Source of the DNA: Pedobacter sp. KBW06
GTDB taxonomy: Bacteria > Bacteroidota > Bacteroidia > Sphingobacteriales > Sphingobacteriaceae
DNA length: 64,000 nucleotides
Assembly: GCF_003852525.1 (NCBI RefSeq)
Contig: NZ_QAJL01000005.1
Coordinates: 693,230 to 757,229 of the forward strand
Direction of reading: 5' to 3'
Translations under genes and position numbers: made by a program
The notes under the pieces: model-generated
The model's database searches: none
What the model was told of the DNA's origin: nothing
What the model saw: the letters and a program-made list of their open reading frames with translations, nothing else
Part shown: positions 55,201 through 63,240 of the stretch, piece after piece
Layout of the letters: each line of letters begins with the position of its first letter
How positions within the stretch are numbered: the first letter of the stretch is position 1

Positions 55201-56831
55201 GGAATGGGCGTTTTGATCAGAATCCCATCCAGCGCAAGCTTTAGCTCCTTACTGATGCCTTTCTTCCATGCAGCAGCAATCAGCTCCCTGTTGACCTCGT
55301 AATAGACCTGGTTCAATGCTGCCCTCACCTTATAGTAGAGCGCAGTTGCCGCAAAGAAATGAGGGGATTTGCTTTTTGAAGCCGTTCCGGAGCCCGTTCC
55401 AACCCCTGTTCCCGGAGTGTTATGTTCCTCACAACATGGACTTCCTTTAACAGAAGTATCCGCCATCAGATAACTGCAACAATCATCCAGCAGCTTGCAG
55501 GAAAGTGTAATGTTCACCGTTCTCGTTCCTTCACTCAACAGCAAAACCGGAGAAGCGAGTATAAACCCCAGCCTCGCATTGGGATAAGGTTTCACAAATT
55601 TATGCTCCGGGTCGATGTACTTACTATATTGCGCACCCAATGTTGGCCAGCTTGCCGGCACATCGTCTTTAAAAGCTTTAGTGAGGCCATCGGCTTTGCT
55701 CGCATCAGGGGCAATATACAAGCCTTCTAAAAAGGTATCGTCCCCGTGGATCTGGTTATTGAGAAAGAGCGTCCGCTGATCGGCTACCTGCGTTTTGTTG
55801 ACCACAATTTCTTCATCAAGGGCAAACAGGATCTCGGTTTTATGGCTATCCTTGCCATCTTTAACCAGCAGCCCTTCTTTTAACAGGTATTTGTCCAGCT
55901 GATTCTGAATCTTAAAAACAAGGTGTGCATGATCAGGTTTCGCCCCTTTCGGCTTCAGCGCTAAAACCTCTTTATAAAAGAAGTCCAGGTGTTTTTTAGA
56001 GAAAGAATTCAGGTCTCCCTGAAGGTGTTGAAACAGTTTTAAAAAGGAGAACAACAGCGCCAGATGCGGGGTATGTTTTTCTTTAAGTTCTTCTTTCAGG
56101 GGAAAGAAGCTCTCCTCCATGCTTAAATCTGCAGTGCTTTCAATGAGTTGTATCGCATCCAGAAAGGAAGCCACCAGTCCAACCATTTCATTGCGGAGCG
56201 CAAATAAGCGTTTCCGTTTCGTTGTTCCTTTCGCGGCAAATGCAGCCGCATCAAAGTTGGCATAAGTATCGGTAATGTCCAGGCCCCAGACTTCATTGCC
56301 CAGCAGCTCGTTGAAATTAAGCGGTGTAAGATGGTACCATTTTACACCTGCGTTTAAATCGACGATAAACATCTTCATCGGGTCAGTCAGCTTGTCTTTG
56401 ATTAGTTTATCCAATAGCAGCTCTATCGGCAGGCCGGTATCCCTGAATTTTGTGCTCCAGGTATTCAGTGGCCTGATGACGGTCTGAAAGACGTAATTGA
56501 ACAGCAATTGAAGGCTGGCTTTTCCTGGTCTTTTATCAAACAACTGCTGGTAAAAGGCAAGTTTATCGTTCACCTTGTTGCGGTCGTACTTTAAGATGGC
56601 GCTCAATGTAAATGGCAGGCTCGATTGGAAAAAAGGCTGCCAGTCGGTCACCTTCATCTGCGGATCATAGTAATTGATGTGCCTCGACAACTGCACAAAA
56701 TAATCCAGCAGGTCGGCCAGACTTCTGCCATCTATTTTCGCAGCCCCCGACAACAGGTCGTCCATTACCCGCTGACGCTGACTGACGCCCGGATCATTCT
56801 GAAAAGGATGTATAGCTGAGCTGCATTCCAT
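52245..56831 (-). CDS. Baseplate J-like wedge protein (Afp11-like)
   Basis: This 1528-residue protein begins with a helical region (about 1-300). The middle is long and beta-rich with Cys-rich pieces. The C-terminal part (about 1270-1460) resembles baseplate J proteins: FYTRVSELLRHKGRAI, FDYERLALEAFPQLFKVKC, GYVLLAVIPD, VSLLEEIQTYL and ARLMVMNPRY. In phage tails J proteins link the hub to the sheath ring. It begins directly after the gp25 stop codon and ends 2 bases before the next gene, which fits a baseplate sub-operon. Confidence 0.85.
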   Translation of the reverse strand: MECSSAIHPFQNDPGVSQRQRVMDDLLSGAAKIDGRSLADLLDYFVQLSRHINYYDPQMKVTDWQPFFQSSLPFTLSAILKYDRNKVNDKLAFYQQLFDKRPGKASLQLLFNYVFQTVIRPLNTWSTKFRDTGLPIELLLDKLIKDKLTDPMKMFIVDLNAGVKWYHLTPLNFNELLGNEVWGLDITDTYANFDAAAFAAKGTTKRKRLFALRNEMVGLVASFLDAIQLIESTADLSMEESFFPLKEELKEKHTPHLALLFSFLKLFQHLQGDLNSFSKKHLDFFYKEVLALKPKGAKPDHAHLVFKIQNQLDKYLLKEGLLVKDGKDSHKTEILFALDEEIVVNKTQVADQRTLFLNNQIHGDDTFLEGLYIAPDASKADGLTKAFKDDVPASWPTLGAQYSKYIDPEHKFVKPYPNARLGFILASPVLLLSEGTRTVNITLSCKLLDDCCSYLMADTSVKGSPCCEEHNTPGTGVGTGSGTASKSKSPHFFAATALYYKVRAALNQVYYEVNRELIAAAWKKGISKELKLALDGILIKTPIPGKEKLCYCPVETLLYEKTLTEAEFFKAVPDEEERTMLAAIFKPVKALNVLFSGEKEWISPAEVPLIKLSPLNLGNDGAFKITITATLLPEQKAVTFYNAEALKEDFGTTMPVVKIELNDKVKWKQDVQWSSQEECCEKKSKEQFQQVSLYHFFRNVKIAADNQTQIQVQVCGMKNFIVQNDESVQNVNGPVYPFGTRPEVIDFDIKNPLAPPFSTSANLIGPNFYIGSKEVFGKKWDNIYINLDWKDKPTDFGDYYKGYLKDGTLFGLDVNKFLINLSILENGTWKGEASHGNATTVAVDILGTKYNDRRLFVDDGKFGSCTPANPFQQTIHLEPAFFGLSQQFVPDNKPFLKYGVDSFNGFVRLNLQNQDFCHKVYSYVLARQMMALGRPKDDKLEDAIYYDINNGNLIVFSTNDIKNDLLAAGVIANRVENLVNDNPDGIISKIGPHGDGPINDPGAEEIREIVYAPSFLHLSDKNLTGNVTVLRDQIAAISTIIAGNDQFQAVIPAEPWTPVLKNITLDYTATATIKDIDLIHLYPFPNTYKPEELELQPALFPTFCEEGSLFIGLKDLQPGSNLNVLFQLAEATADSESERVDVQWYYLENNSWKALRKGFEVLEDDTDALTTSGIIKFALPANMSNENTVLPKGLHWIKAAIPYSSKSVSETMAIYTQAVRATFTNAEANDKLRLAQALPSGALAKLNEADASVKKLSQPFDSFGGRVSEGEGHFYTRVSELLRHKGRAIQKFDYERLALEAFPQLFKVKCINHSFALNAHRYQNDMPMAPGYVLLAVIPDLNQLKAAQQFEPRVPVSLLEEIQTYLKQRNSPFARLMVMNPRYEKVNFCLKVKLHQGKDENFYKEKLKQDLRTFLAPWAIGEFDKLSFGQCINQSDIVGFLETRDYLDYLMELKMQHEEDEGAIVNAEQKSICPISPRAILIAGDIDVCILQQDCESWGNTKEYPPCENRAQPIGDYCKDQINFRPNA

Positions 56832-57257
56832 CTAAATAGGCTTTAATGCTTCATTTTTATAATAATCATACACATAATTGAACCTCGAATTGGTGCCCGG
56901 AATGGAATACTCCACACTGATCGTAAAGCGTCCTTCGATGAGGTCAAAAGATTCACTGGCCGTTACCTCTATTCTTTCCGCTTTGATGCGCGGTTCATAA
57001 AACAGGATCGCATTGCTGACCCGGTCTTTGAGGTAACCGATCATAGAACTGTTCAAAGCCTCAAACACATAATCATTAAGGTCGCAACCATATCGGGGCT
57101 GCATTACCCTTTCTCCCAGAGAAGTAGAAAGCAGGATATTTAAACTCTGCTCAATATCTTCCGCTCCGCTCACCATTTCGGCAGCCCCTGATTCCGGGTT
57201 AAACTCCGGAGGAAAAGACCAGCCGGTTCCAAGAAATGATTTAAAAGAATTGTCCAT
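56832..57257 (-). CDS. GPW/gp25-family baseplate protein
   Basis: This 141-residue protein has FLGTGWSFPPEF at the start, LNILLSTSLGERVMQPRYGCDL in the centre and VSNAILFYEPRIKAERIEV after it. This is the full pattern of T4 gp25-type proteins, which join the inner baseplate to the first sheath ring. Length is standard. It sits between the PAAR gene (29 bases upstream) and the J-like gene (adjacent). Confidence 0.95.
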   Translation of the reverse strand: MDNSFKSFLGTGWSFPPEFNPESGAAEMVSGAEDIEQSLNILLSTSLGERVMQPRYGCDLNDYVFEALNSSMIGYLKDRVSNAILFYEPRIKAERIEVTASESFDLIEGRFTISVEYSIPGTNSRFNYVYDYYKNEALKPI

Positions 57258-57286
57258 ATGCGTTGCTATTTAACCCATCAATTTAT

Positions 57287-57577
57287 TTAACCCCCAATTT
57301 GTACCGTCGGTAATCCTGCTACGATCACGCCACCATGTGCGGTCAGGTCTCCCTGTCTTGCCGCAGGTCTGCCACCAATCAATACCGTTGCCGAACCTTT
57401 GACAATGGAATCCGGCGGACCAGTGCAGACGAGCAGGTCGCCAACCACTGCTGCCGGCATACTGCCAATCAAAACCGTAGGCACACAAGGTCCCGAAACG
57501 GGGCCACCTACATGTGGCACTGGCCCTGTGAACATCGGGCAAACGTGCATATCGCTGATTCTTGCTGCTGAAGGCAT
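57287..57577 (-). CDS. PAAR-repeat spike-tip protein
   Basis: This 96-residue protein has PAAR-type repeats: AARISDMHVCP, PHVGGPVSGP, VLIGSMPAAVVGD, ATVLIGGRPAARQGD, HGGVIVAG. The family folds into a small zinc-bound cone that caps a VgrG-like spike and pierces the target envelope. No extra effector domain is fused. It starts 7 bases after the spike gene. An overlapping reading frame on the same strand is a shadow. Confidence 0.95.
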   Translation of the reverse strand: MPSAARISDMHVCPMFTGPVPHVGGPVSGPCVPTVLIGSMPAAVVGDLLVCTGPPDSIVKGSATVLIGGRPAARQGDLTAHGGVIVAGLPTVQIGG

Positions 57578-57584
57578 AATTTTA

Positions 57585-59360
57585 TTAATTTATCTTGACC
57601 AATGAACCGCTGATTTCTGTAATCCCCGAAGAAGAAAGCTTCACCGCTGCGCCTTCCAATCCCAGGCTCGTATCTGCTTTCAAAGAGATGGAAGCCGCCC
57701 CGATAGACAAACTTGCCCCGGCGCTAAGCGTCAGGTTCATCCCCGCTTTTATTTCCACATTGTTCGGGCTCTCCATCGAAACCCCAGTACTGTTCATCGT
57801 TACTTTATTGCTGTTCTGGTCTTTAATTTCGATTTTACTTCCCTGTTCATCCAGCTGAATGCTGTTTCCGGCAGGGGTATCTATGGTAATCGTTTTCGTA
57901 TCGTCGTTAAAATGAATGCGCATATTGCTGCGGGTAAAAAAGCCCTTTTCATGGTTTACGTCCTTTCCCGGCAGTGGTGCTTTCTTGGCGCTGCTATTGA
58001 GCATACCCAGCATCACAGCATGACGGGGATCATCATTGATAAAGCCAACGATCACCTCATCATCAATCTCCGGCCGGAAAAAAGAACCACGGGACGCTCC
58101 AGCATCCAGACAGGCAATCCTCACCCATGTACCATTGGAGGTATTGTCGATCACCGGAATCTTCACCAGAATCCGGTCTTCTCCTTCCGGATCGTTCTCC
58201 AGCTGCAATACTTTGGCAATCTGTAACCCTTTAATGCCGCCAATTAAACCCGCAGCAGAAAAATCATTGATGTCCGGATGAACGGCACTATAACGCTCCG
58301 GATCAAGCCCGAACTGAATGTGGGTATACCAGGAACCATCTCCCATATCCTGCTTTACAGCAGTCACGTAGGCATTCCCATTGAACCTGTTGCCAACCCC
58401 GCTGAGCCTTAACATATTTCCAGGTTTTATCCCTGAAAAGCCGGTTACTCTTGCCCTGCCCCTGATTTTTGCCAGGCGGCTGCGCAATATCGTTCCGTCG
58501 GCCCAATTTTGTAATTCCTGCTCCATCAGGTGGCCACTGTGGTTGAGCTCAAATTTATCAAGGTCTACCGCCGCCGACAGGTCCGCTCCGGAAACATTTC
58601 CATGTTGGGTAAAGGAACTTGCTTCCGAAACATCCGCTTTAAACAGGTTTTGTGTCTTATAATCCCAGGAAACAGCCTCTACATTAGCCCATTGTGTCCT
58701 TGCATCCATTTCCGCTTCAAACTCAATGATGGAAGATCCGTAGCTCACCTGTAAAACCGGTGTCGCTGCCGTATCCGGCCGGGATACTTTGACTGTGCCA
58801 TCGTCTACATTGACCAGCATCCCGTTTGCTTCTGCCCGGAGTAACATAAAGTCCCAATTGCTCAGGTGGTGCTGTACGAGTTCCTTATGTTGCAGACTGG
58901 TCGTGGTAATGTCTCCCTGCAGGCCCCTGTAATCTCCGATCAGCCGATCGAAAACCTCACTGTCTTTGACATTCAGGAAATAGCGGCTATGGCGACCAAT
59001 CGTCATGCGTAGCGCTAAATCCCTGCATTCGATCAATAGCTGGGTGTTTCCGTTTTCTTTTACCTTGATGGTATGCTTGGTGATGATTCCTTTAAAGGCC
59101 TGGGTATTGTTGCCGTCGAAACCCATTTTGATAATGATCTGTTTGCCAGGCACAAAATCTTCTTTATTGCTGATTTCAAAATCGGCCAATGCTGCATCCC
59201 CATCTTTCAGCAGGATTCTGGCGGTGGGTATCCGGTTGATTTCCTTTTCAATGGAAATGCTCAACACCTCATACGAAGCATCCATAGCCGCACCGTCCAG
59301 CAATATATTGAAGCTGCATACATCATGCGTCGAAGGATTGGGTATGATCAGTTCTTCCAT
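57585..59360 (-). CDS. VgrG-like spike protein (gp27/gp5 type, Afp8-like)
   Basis: In these 591 residues the gp27-like hub is about residues 1-360. The OB-fold region follows (about 370-455), with ILVKIPV and GSFFRPEIDDEVIVGF, which are standard in Vgr/gpV-type spikes. The end is a beta-helix (about 480-591), with alternating hydrophobics such as SIQLDEQGSKIEIKD and LSLGASL-like repeats. It is the central spike below the tube. Its start overlaps the LysM gene stop by one base (TGATG) and the PAAR gene follows at once. Confidence 0.94.
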   Translation of the reverse strand: MEELIIPNPSTHDVCSFNILLDGAAMDASYEVLSISIEKEINRIPTARILLKDGDAALADFEISNKEDFVPGKQIIIKMGFDGNNTQAFKGIITKHTIKVKENGNTQLLIECRDLALRMTIGRHSRYFLNVKDSEVFDRLIGDYRGLQGDITTTSLQHKELVQHHLSNWDFMLLRAEANGMLVNVDDGTVKVSRPDTAATPVLQVSYGSSIIEFEAEMDARTQWANVEAVSWDYKTQNLFKADVSEASSFTQHGNVSGADLSAAVDLDKFELNHSGHLMEQELQNWADGTILRSRLAKIRGRARVTGFSGIKPGNMLRLSGVGNRFNGNAYVTAVKQDMGDGSWYTHIQFGLDPERYSAVHPDINDFSAAGLIGGIKGLQIAKVLQLENDPEGEDRILVKIPVIDNTSNGTWVRIACLDAGASRGSFFRPEIDDEVIVGFINDDPRHAVMLGMLNSSAKKAPLPGKDVNHEKGFFTRSNMRIHFNDDTKTITIDTPAGNSIQLDEQGSKIEIKDQNSNKVTMNSTGVSMESPNNVEIKAGMNLTLSAGASLSIGAASISLKADTSLGLEGAAVKLSSSGITEISGSLVKIN

Positions 59361-60082
59361 CAGATTTCGTTTTTATTAAAGGGTGGAAAATAAATGTCGT
59401 TCCCTGATTTCAGCTTCTTAAGCGAGATCAGGTTATTGGCTTTGGCGACCTGCATAAAGTATTTCGGATCATTGTAAATCGAATACGTCATCAGGTCCAG
59501 CCGGTCTCCCTGTTTGATCGTCCGGTGGTGTGTAAGGTCTGGCGAAGCCGGTGCATCTTCGGCAATGCGCGTTTCCCGGGATTGGTAATCCAGGAAAGTG
59601 GCGCTTAACTTCGCCCTTAATGGGGTACCATCCGGTTTAAACAGGGTATAATTTACATCCAGGTTTGTGAGCACACAGCGGAACCTGATTTCCGAACCCC
59701 AGATGATCAGCAGAAAATTTGGCCGGTGAATATCGCCCTGGTAATTATAAGCACAGTTCATGAAGATTTTCAGCTGTTCATAAACCGGCTTTTCTTTATA
59801 TTCCTTCCAGTAGCCTTCCATCGTGCCGGTGCCATCGAGGGTAAACTCCAGTTTGAGCTCTTCAGGTGCTGTGGATTTAAATTTCACTTCCGGTGCACCG
59901 CTTCCATGGGGACGCTGTACATCATGTTCAATCTTATAATTTTTGGTAAAGGTTTCGGGATTGATAGGCGCAACGAAGGCTGGTTTATTCGTCTGCTCCG
60001 CATCCTTGATCTGGAATTTGCGGTCAGTAAAGGAATAAATCAGTAGTTTCTCCAGTTTTCCGGACATGTAATCAGCGCTCAT
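59360..60082 (-). CDS. LysM-domain baseplate adaptor (Afp7-like)
   Basis: The 240-residue protein has a beta-rich N-terminal part (about 1-175, LEKLLIYSFTDRKFQ) and a C-terminal LysM domain (about 188-236, IKQGDRLDLMTYSIYNDP and AKANNLISLKKLKSG). This is the arrangement of the gp53/Afp7-type protein that links the spike hub to the tube. Its start overlaps the DUF5908 gene by 11 bases and its stop overlaps the spike start, so the three are translationally coupled. Confidence 0.92.
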   Translation of the reverse strand: MSADYMSGKLEKLLIYSFTDRKFQIKDAEQTNKPAFVAPINPETFTKNYKIEHDVQRPHGSGAPEVKFKSTAPEELKLEFTLDGTGTMEGYWKEYKEKPVYEQLKIFMNCAYNYQGDIHRPNFLLIIWGSEIRFRCVLTNLDVNYTLFKPDGTPLRAKLSATFLDYQSRETRIAEDAPASPDLTHHRTIKQGDRLDLMTYSIYNDPKYFMQVAKANNLISLKKLKSGNDIYFPPFNKNEI

Positions 60083-60230
60083 TTCTTTCTTTTATAATTT
60101 CCAGTACCTTTTCAACACATGTTTTTACCAGTTCCTCAGAAGGAGGAACCCCATTATTTGGCGCGGAACCGCTATTGAGGTCCTGCAATACCGTGGCTTT
60201 GATCACCAGCTCTCTTATTTCAATAGGCAT
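60072..60230 (-). CDS. DUF5908-type small eCIS protein (Afp6-like)
   Basis: This 52-residue protein starts MPIEIRELVIKATV and ends with the helix VEKVLEIIKERNER, matching the short DUF5908 proteins encoded between tube and LysM genes in Afp/PVC-type clusters. The ATG at 60230 lies one base after the tube-gene stop, and the stop (60072-60074) is inside the LysM gene. It is easy to miss because of size. Its role is unknown; a chaperone or a small baseplate piece has been considered for the family. Confidence 0.88.
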   Translation of the reverse strand: MPIEIRELVIKATVLQDLNSGSAPNNGVPPSEELVKTCVEKVLEIIKERNER

Positions 60231-60231
60231 A

Positions 60232-60690
60232 TTATGATTTTTGAAAGATCAGACGGTTATAATTCAGTTCCAGGGTTTCGATCAGGACATCCCCTCTCGT
60301 TCCGTTCAGTTCAGCGATTTTCCAGCTTCTGGGCCATACATTGTTAATTTTCCAATGCATCAGACTTTGATGTTGTTCGTCCAGCAGACTGATGACAACG
60401 GTTTCCAGTGTTTCATAAATCTGGTCGTCAAAAGCCTTTTTCAGCCAGTCTGTAAGGCCTGAGGTTCCCGGTGCGAGCAGTCCGCGTTTTAAAATCAAGG
60501 GACCATACTTACGCCGGGTAGGAATCACATGTTCAAATCTGTTTTCCCCGCCTTCTTTTACGGTTTCCGTATCAATAGTAGCATCTAAGCCCGTTACAGA
60601 CTGAAATTTCACGTCGACAGATTTCGCGCCCTGCAGCTCAAAATTCACGGCAAAATGAAAGTTGACGGTTTGATAAGTTTGATTGGCCAT
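60232..60690 (-). CDS. Tail-tube protein 2 (T4 gp19-like, Afp5-like)
   Basis: This 152-residue protein has the tube fold pattern: VNFHFAVNFELQG, VKFQSVTGLDATIDTETVKEGGEN, and GPLILKRGLLAPGTSGLTDWLKKAF, then VISLLDEQHQSLMHWKINNVWP. The family forms hexameric rings that stack into the inner tube. It differs from the neighbouring tube protein, as in systems where a second, baseplate-proximal tube protein connects to the spike. Gaps are 13 bases upstream and 1 base downstream. Confidence 0.94.
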   Translation of the reverse strand: MANQTYQTVNFHFAVNFELQGAKSVDVKFQSVTGLDATIDTETVKEGGENRFEHVIPTRRKYGPLILKRGLLAPGTSGLTDWLKKAFDDQIYETLETVVISLLDEQHQSLMHWKINNVWPRSWKIAELNGTRGDVLIETLELNYNRLIFQKS

Positions 60691-60703
60691 GGTTCAGCTG
60701 GTT

Positions 60704-61168
60704 TTATTTTTTCGCTTCTACAATGGACAACCCTTCATGCACCAGCTCTATTGTCTCAATGGCGACTTCATTGGCATCCGATTTCAGATTGGTAGATTGC
60801 ACTTTTGAAGGCCAGGCCCTGGACAGTGTCCATGAAATGACCGGCTGGTGTTCCTCGTCCAGTAAGCGGATCGTGACATCCCTCCTGAACTGCTCCTTTC
60901 CTTCCTGGAACATCATTGTTTTCTTCCACTGTTCGAAAAACTCGAAATCGCCGAGAAAGGTTCCCCTTTTCAGTACCACATTCGCATATTTGGTAAGTCC
61001 CGGTTGTTTTGTTTTATTGTAAGTCGGGCTGCTGCCTTCCCTGTATTCGATTACCTCCGTTTCAAAATCAAGTCCGCTTACTTCTGTAAACCCGATTCTT
61101 GTTCCTCCCCAATCCAGTTGAAAATGAAATTTAGGAAGAGGATAATTCTTTTTAGGATCCGTTGCCAT
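60704..61168 (-). CDS. Tail-tube protein 1 (T4 gp19-like, Afp1-like)
   Basis: This 154-residue protein has FHFQLDWGGTRIGFTEVSGLDFETEVIEYREG, split here as two motifs: WGGTRIGFTEVSGLDF and EVIEYREGSSP. It also has VVLKRGTFLGDFEFFEQW and VTIRLLDEEHQPVISWTLSRAWP. This is the canonical inner-tube pattern, and the better candidate for the major tube subunit. It lies downstream of the two cysteine-rich genes that separate it from the sheath. Confidence 0.94.
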   Translation of the reverse strand: MATDPKKNYPLPKFHFQLDWGGTRIGFTEVSGLDFETEVIEYREGSSPTYNKTKQPGLTKYANVVLKRGTFLGDFEFFEQWKKTMMFQEGKEQFRRDVTIRLLDEEHQPVISWTLSRAWPSKVQSTNLKSDANEVAIETIELVHEGLSIVEAKK

Positions 61169-61194
61169 AATGATAGGTTTTATTTTTATGGTAT

Positions 61195-62127
61195 TTATTT
61201 ACACTTATTTGCAGGATTCACCTCTTCGATTGCTTTCTCCAGACTTTGCTTGCAGGATAGTAAAGCATCCCTTTTCTCTTTTGCTGCATCGAGGTCTTTT
61301 TTAAGCTGAACCACCTCATTCTTTAATTTTTTATAGTCATTTTCCAGGTGGATGAAATACTCATCTTCATCTATTGGTAAGGAGATACGTGGTTCCAGGC
61401 AGCAACATTCTTTGGCATATCCGCTATGTTCAATTTTGGACTGCTGCTGCTGCGGATAAGGGTTAGGCTGCTCGCCACAGGTACCTCCGCAATTGAATTT
61501 TTTCTTCCAGTAAAGGATCACTTCTTTCAGGCCATAATCTTCGCAGATGCTGAGGTGCATGCCATAGGCTAGTTCCAGCGCAGTTACAATCTGTGTAATC
61601 AGGACATCCCGGGTCAGGATCACGGCATCGAGTTTCGCCCCGTAATTTTCAATACACTTCATGATCCCTACGCCTGGTGCCAGTTCCGGTCTTTTCAGGC
61701 ATTGGATGCATTGGATTAGTTTATCGTAAGATGCTTTCAGTTTATCCACGCGGATATACAGGTCTTCCGTCATACAGAAGAGGATTTCAATGGCGTCGTT
61801 CGTTTTCTCTGTCACCATGCAGACCTTACAAAGGTGCAGGGTAAACAGTTCTAACTGGCGACAAAGCGCATCGGCTTTTTCGTCCGTAGCTTCCCAATCC
61901 GTCCACCATCCTTTAAGCCTTTCCAGCTCTTCAACGGTCAGGTTATATTCCGTTTCTTTATTCTGGGCATCTGCATTAGCCTGCTTCCAGTCGGCCGTAA
62001 CCTGTACCAGATCTTTTACCCAGGCATCATAACAACAATCCCCTCCAGGGGTCTCAGTTCCCGGATTTTTATGACAACAATCAAATATATCTCTGTCAAT
62101 GTTGCATATTTTATCGTAGACTAACAT
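61195..62127 (-). CDS. Cysteine-rich helical protein of unknown function in the eCIS operon
   Basis: I do not recognise a family for these 310 residues. Cysteines are grouped at the start (FDCCHKNPG, GDCCYDAW), centre (LHLCKVCMV, IQCIQC) and near the end (CGGTCGEQP, ECCCLEP). The last 60 residues form a coiled coil (ENDYKKLKNEVVQLKKDLDA) and the centre is long helices. The gene is between the next unknown gene and the tube gene. The position between sheath and tube, with another helical Cys-rich protein beside it, suggests a lineage-specific structural or accessory part. Confidence 0.75.
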   Translation of the reverse strand: MLVYDKICNIDRDIFDCCHKNPGTETPGGDCCYDAWVKDLVQVTADWKQANADAQNKETEYNLTVEELERLKGWWTDWEATDEKADALCRQLELFTLHLCKVCMVTEKTNDAIEILFCMTEDLYIRVDKLKASYDKLIQCIQCLKRPELAPGVGIMKCIENYGAKLDAVILTRDVLITQIVTALELAYGMHLSICEDYGLKEVILYWKKKFNCGGTCGEQPNPYPQQQQSKIEHSGYAKECCCLEPRISLPIDEDEYFIHLENDYKKLKNEVVQLKKDLDAAKEKRDALLSCKQSLEKAIEEVNPANKCK

Positions 62128-62173
62128 AGTAGTGATTTTAATGATTTAACAAATTTGCGCCGGCCCTCAGGGC

Positions 62174-63202
62174 TTAATCGCAGGATGAATTATCTGAAGG
62201 GTTTTCACAGGAATAGACCTCCGTAACCTCTTTACAGATATCGCAGATGTCACATTTACATTTCTTAAGCCTGTTGTCATCCTCTCCTTTTTCCCCGTCA
62301 CAACCACAACCGGCAATGCATTTACATTCATGATGACACAGGTAATCTTTAGTTTCATCAAGCGTTCCCACTTCATTGCGTTTATTATACAAGGCATAAC
62401 CCGACTGAGTAGCAGTTTTGGTAGACAGGACAAAATCTTCCTGCGCTTTTTTCAGACTTAGTCCTCCACTTGTCATTTGCGCCTGGATCAGGTCGTCAAA
62501 AGCTTTCGCATTAGTGGCAAAATCCTGTTGAAATTTCTCCAGGGATTTGATATTGGAAAAAGATTGAATGCCTACAATTTCGGCGGCCGAATTAAAGATG
62601 ATATCGATGTCCTGGCTCAGGCTGTCCGGTATCGTAATCAGGTCGTCGAGAATCTGACAGACGTTACGGCATGGGTCTGGTCTTCTGGAAGATTCTTCCT
62701 GTTTATTGTTGTCATTACAATCGTCGCCTTCGCTGCAGCCCAATATTTTCATTTGCACCGCACTGCAGCTGTCTTTTCTGCAGCCATCGAGTTTTCCTGC
62801 GGCTTCCCGGAGTTCTCCGAACTTTGCCTTTGCATCTTTAGCCGTTTTCACTACTGCTTTCAATGCGAGGACCAGTGCGTCGTTCTGCAAGATATCCGCC
62901 GCTACATTTTTCTTTATTTCGTCTGAAGCCGTGATCAGTTCCACACCAACTTTAAGTTCCAGGTTCCTGACCAGCAGGTAATTTTTTTCGGTTTTTACAA
63001 AAGCGCATTTCTTTTTCTGGTAGATCATAACCGTACCATCGTAGGTCAGTTCGCTTTCACCGAGCTCAGCGACCTTCCCTTTTAGCCTTTTGCAGTAATC
63101 CTCCTTCAGCAGGTGGATCGTCTTCTGTGTTGCTGTCTCTGCTTCTGCATCATTGCAATTCCCATTTTGTGGTTCCCGAGAACCTGAGCTTTCTATAGAC
63201 AT
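62174..63202 (-). CDS. Helical protein with a cysteine-cluster tail, unknown function, eCIS operon
   Basis: The start is set at the ATG at 63202 (MSIESSGS); a longer frame would use TTG. No family is recognised for the 342 residues. The first two thirds are helical, with a SCSAVQMKILGC-type segment and a region rich in Asp/Asn. The C-terminal 60 residues hold a dense cluster (CHHECKCIAGCGC, then CKCDICDIC), which could bind metal or form disulfides. It is the first gene after the sheath gene (38 bases). Its resemblance in composition to the next gene suggests that the two work as a pair. Confidence 0.75.
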   Translation of the reverse strand: MSIESSGSREPQNGNCNDAEAETATQKTIHLLKEDYCKRLKGKVAELGESELTYDGTVMIYQKKKCAFVKTEKNYLLVRNLELKVGVELITASDEIKKNVAADILQNDALVLALKAVVKTAKDAKAKFGELREAAGKLDGCRKDSCSAVQMKILGCSEGDDCNDNNKQEESSRRPDPCRNVCQILDDLITIPDSLSQDIDIIFNSAAEIVGIQSFSNIKSLEKFQQDFATNAKAFDDLIQAQMTSGGLSLKKAQEDFVLSTKTATQSGYALYNKRNEVGTLDETKDYLCHHECKCIAGCGCDGEKGEDDNRLKKCKCDICDICKEVTEVYSCENPSDNSSCD

Positions 63203-63240
63203 GACAATAGATTTAAGTTCAATAAATAACAATTCGATGA

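Noticed and set aside
57270..57542. Overlapping 90-codon frame on the same strand as the PAAR gene
   Set aside because: It is Trp/Arg-rich and has no family pattern, while the PAAR frame is unmistakable.
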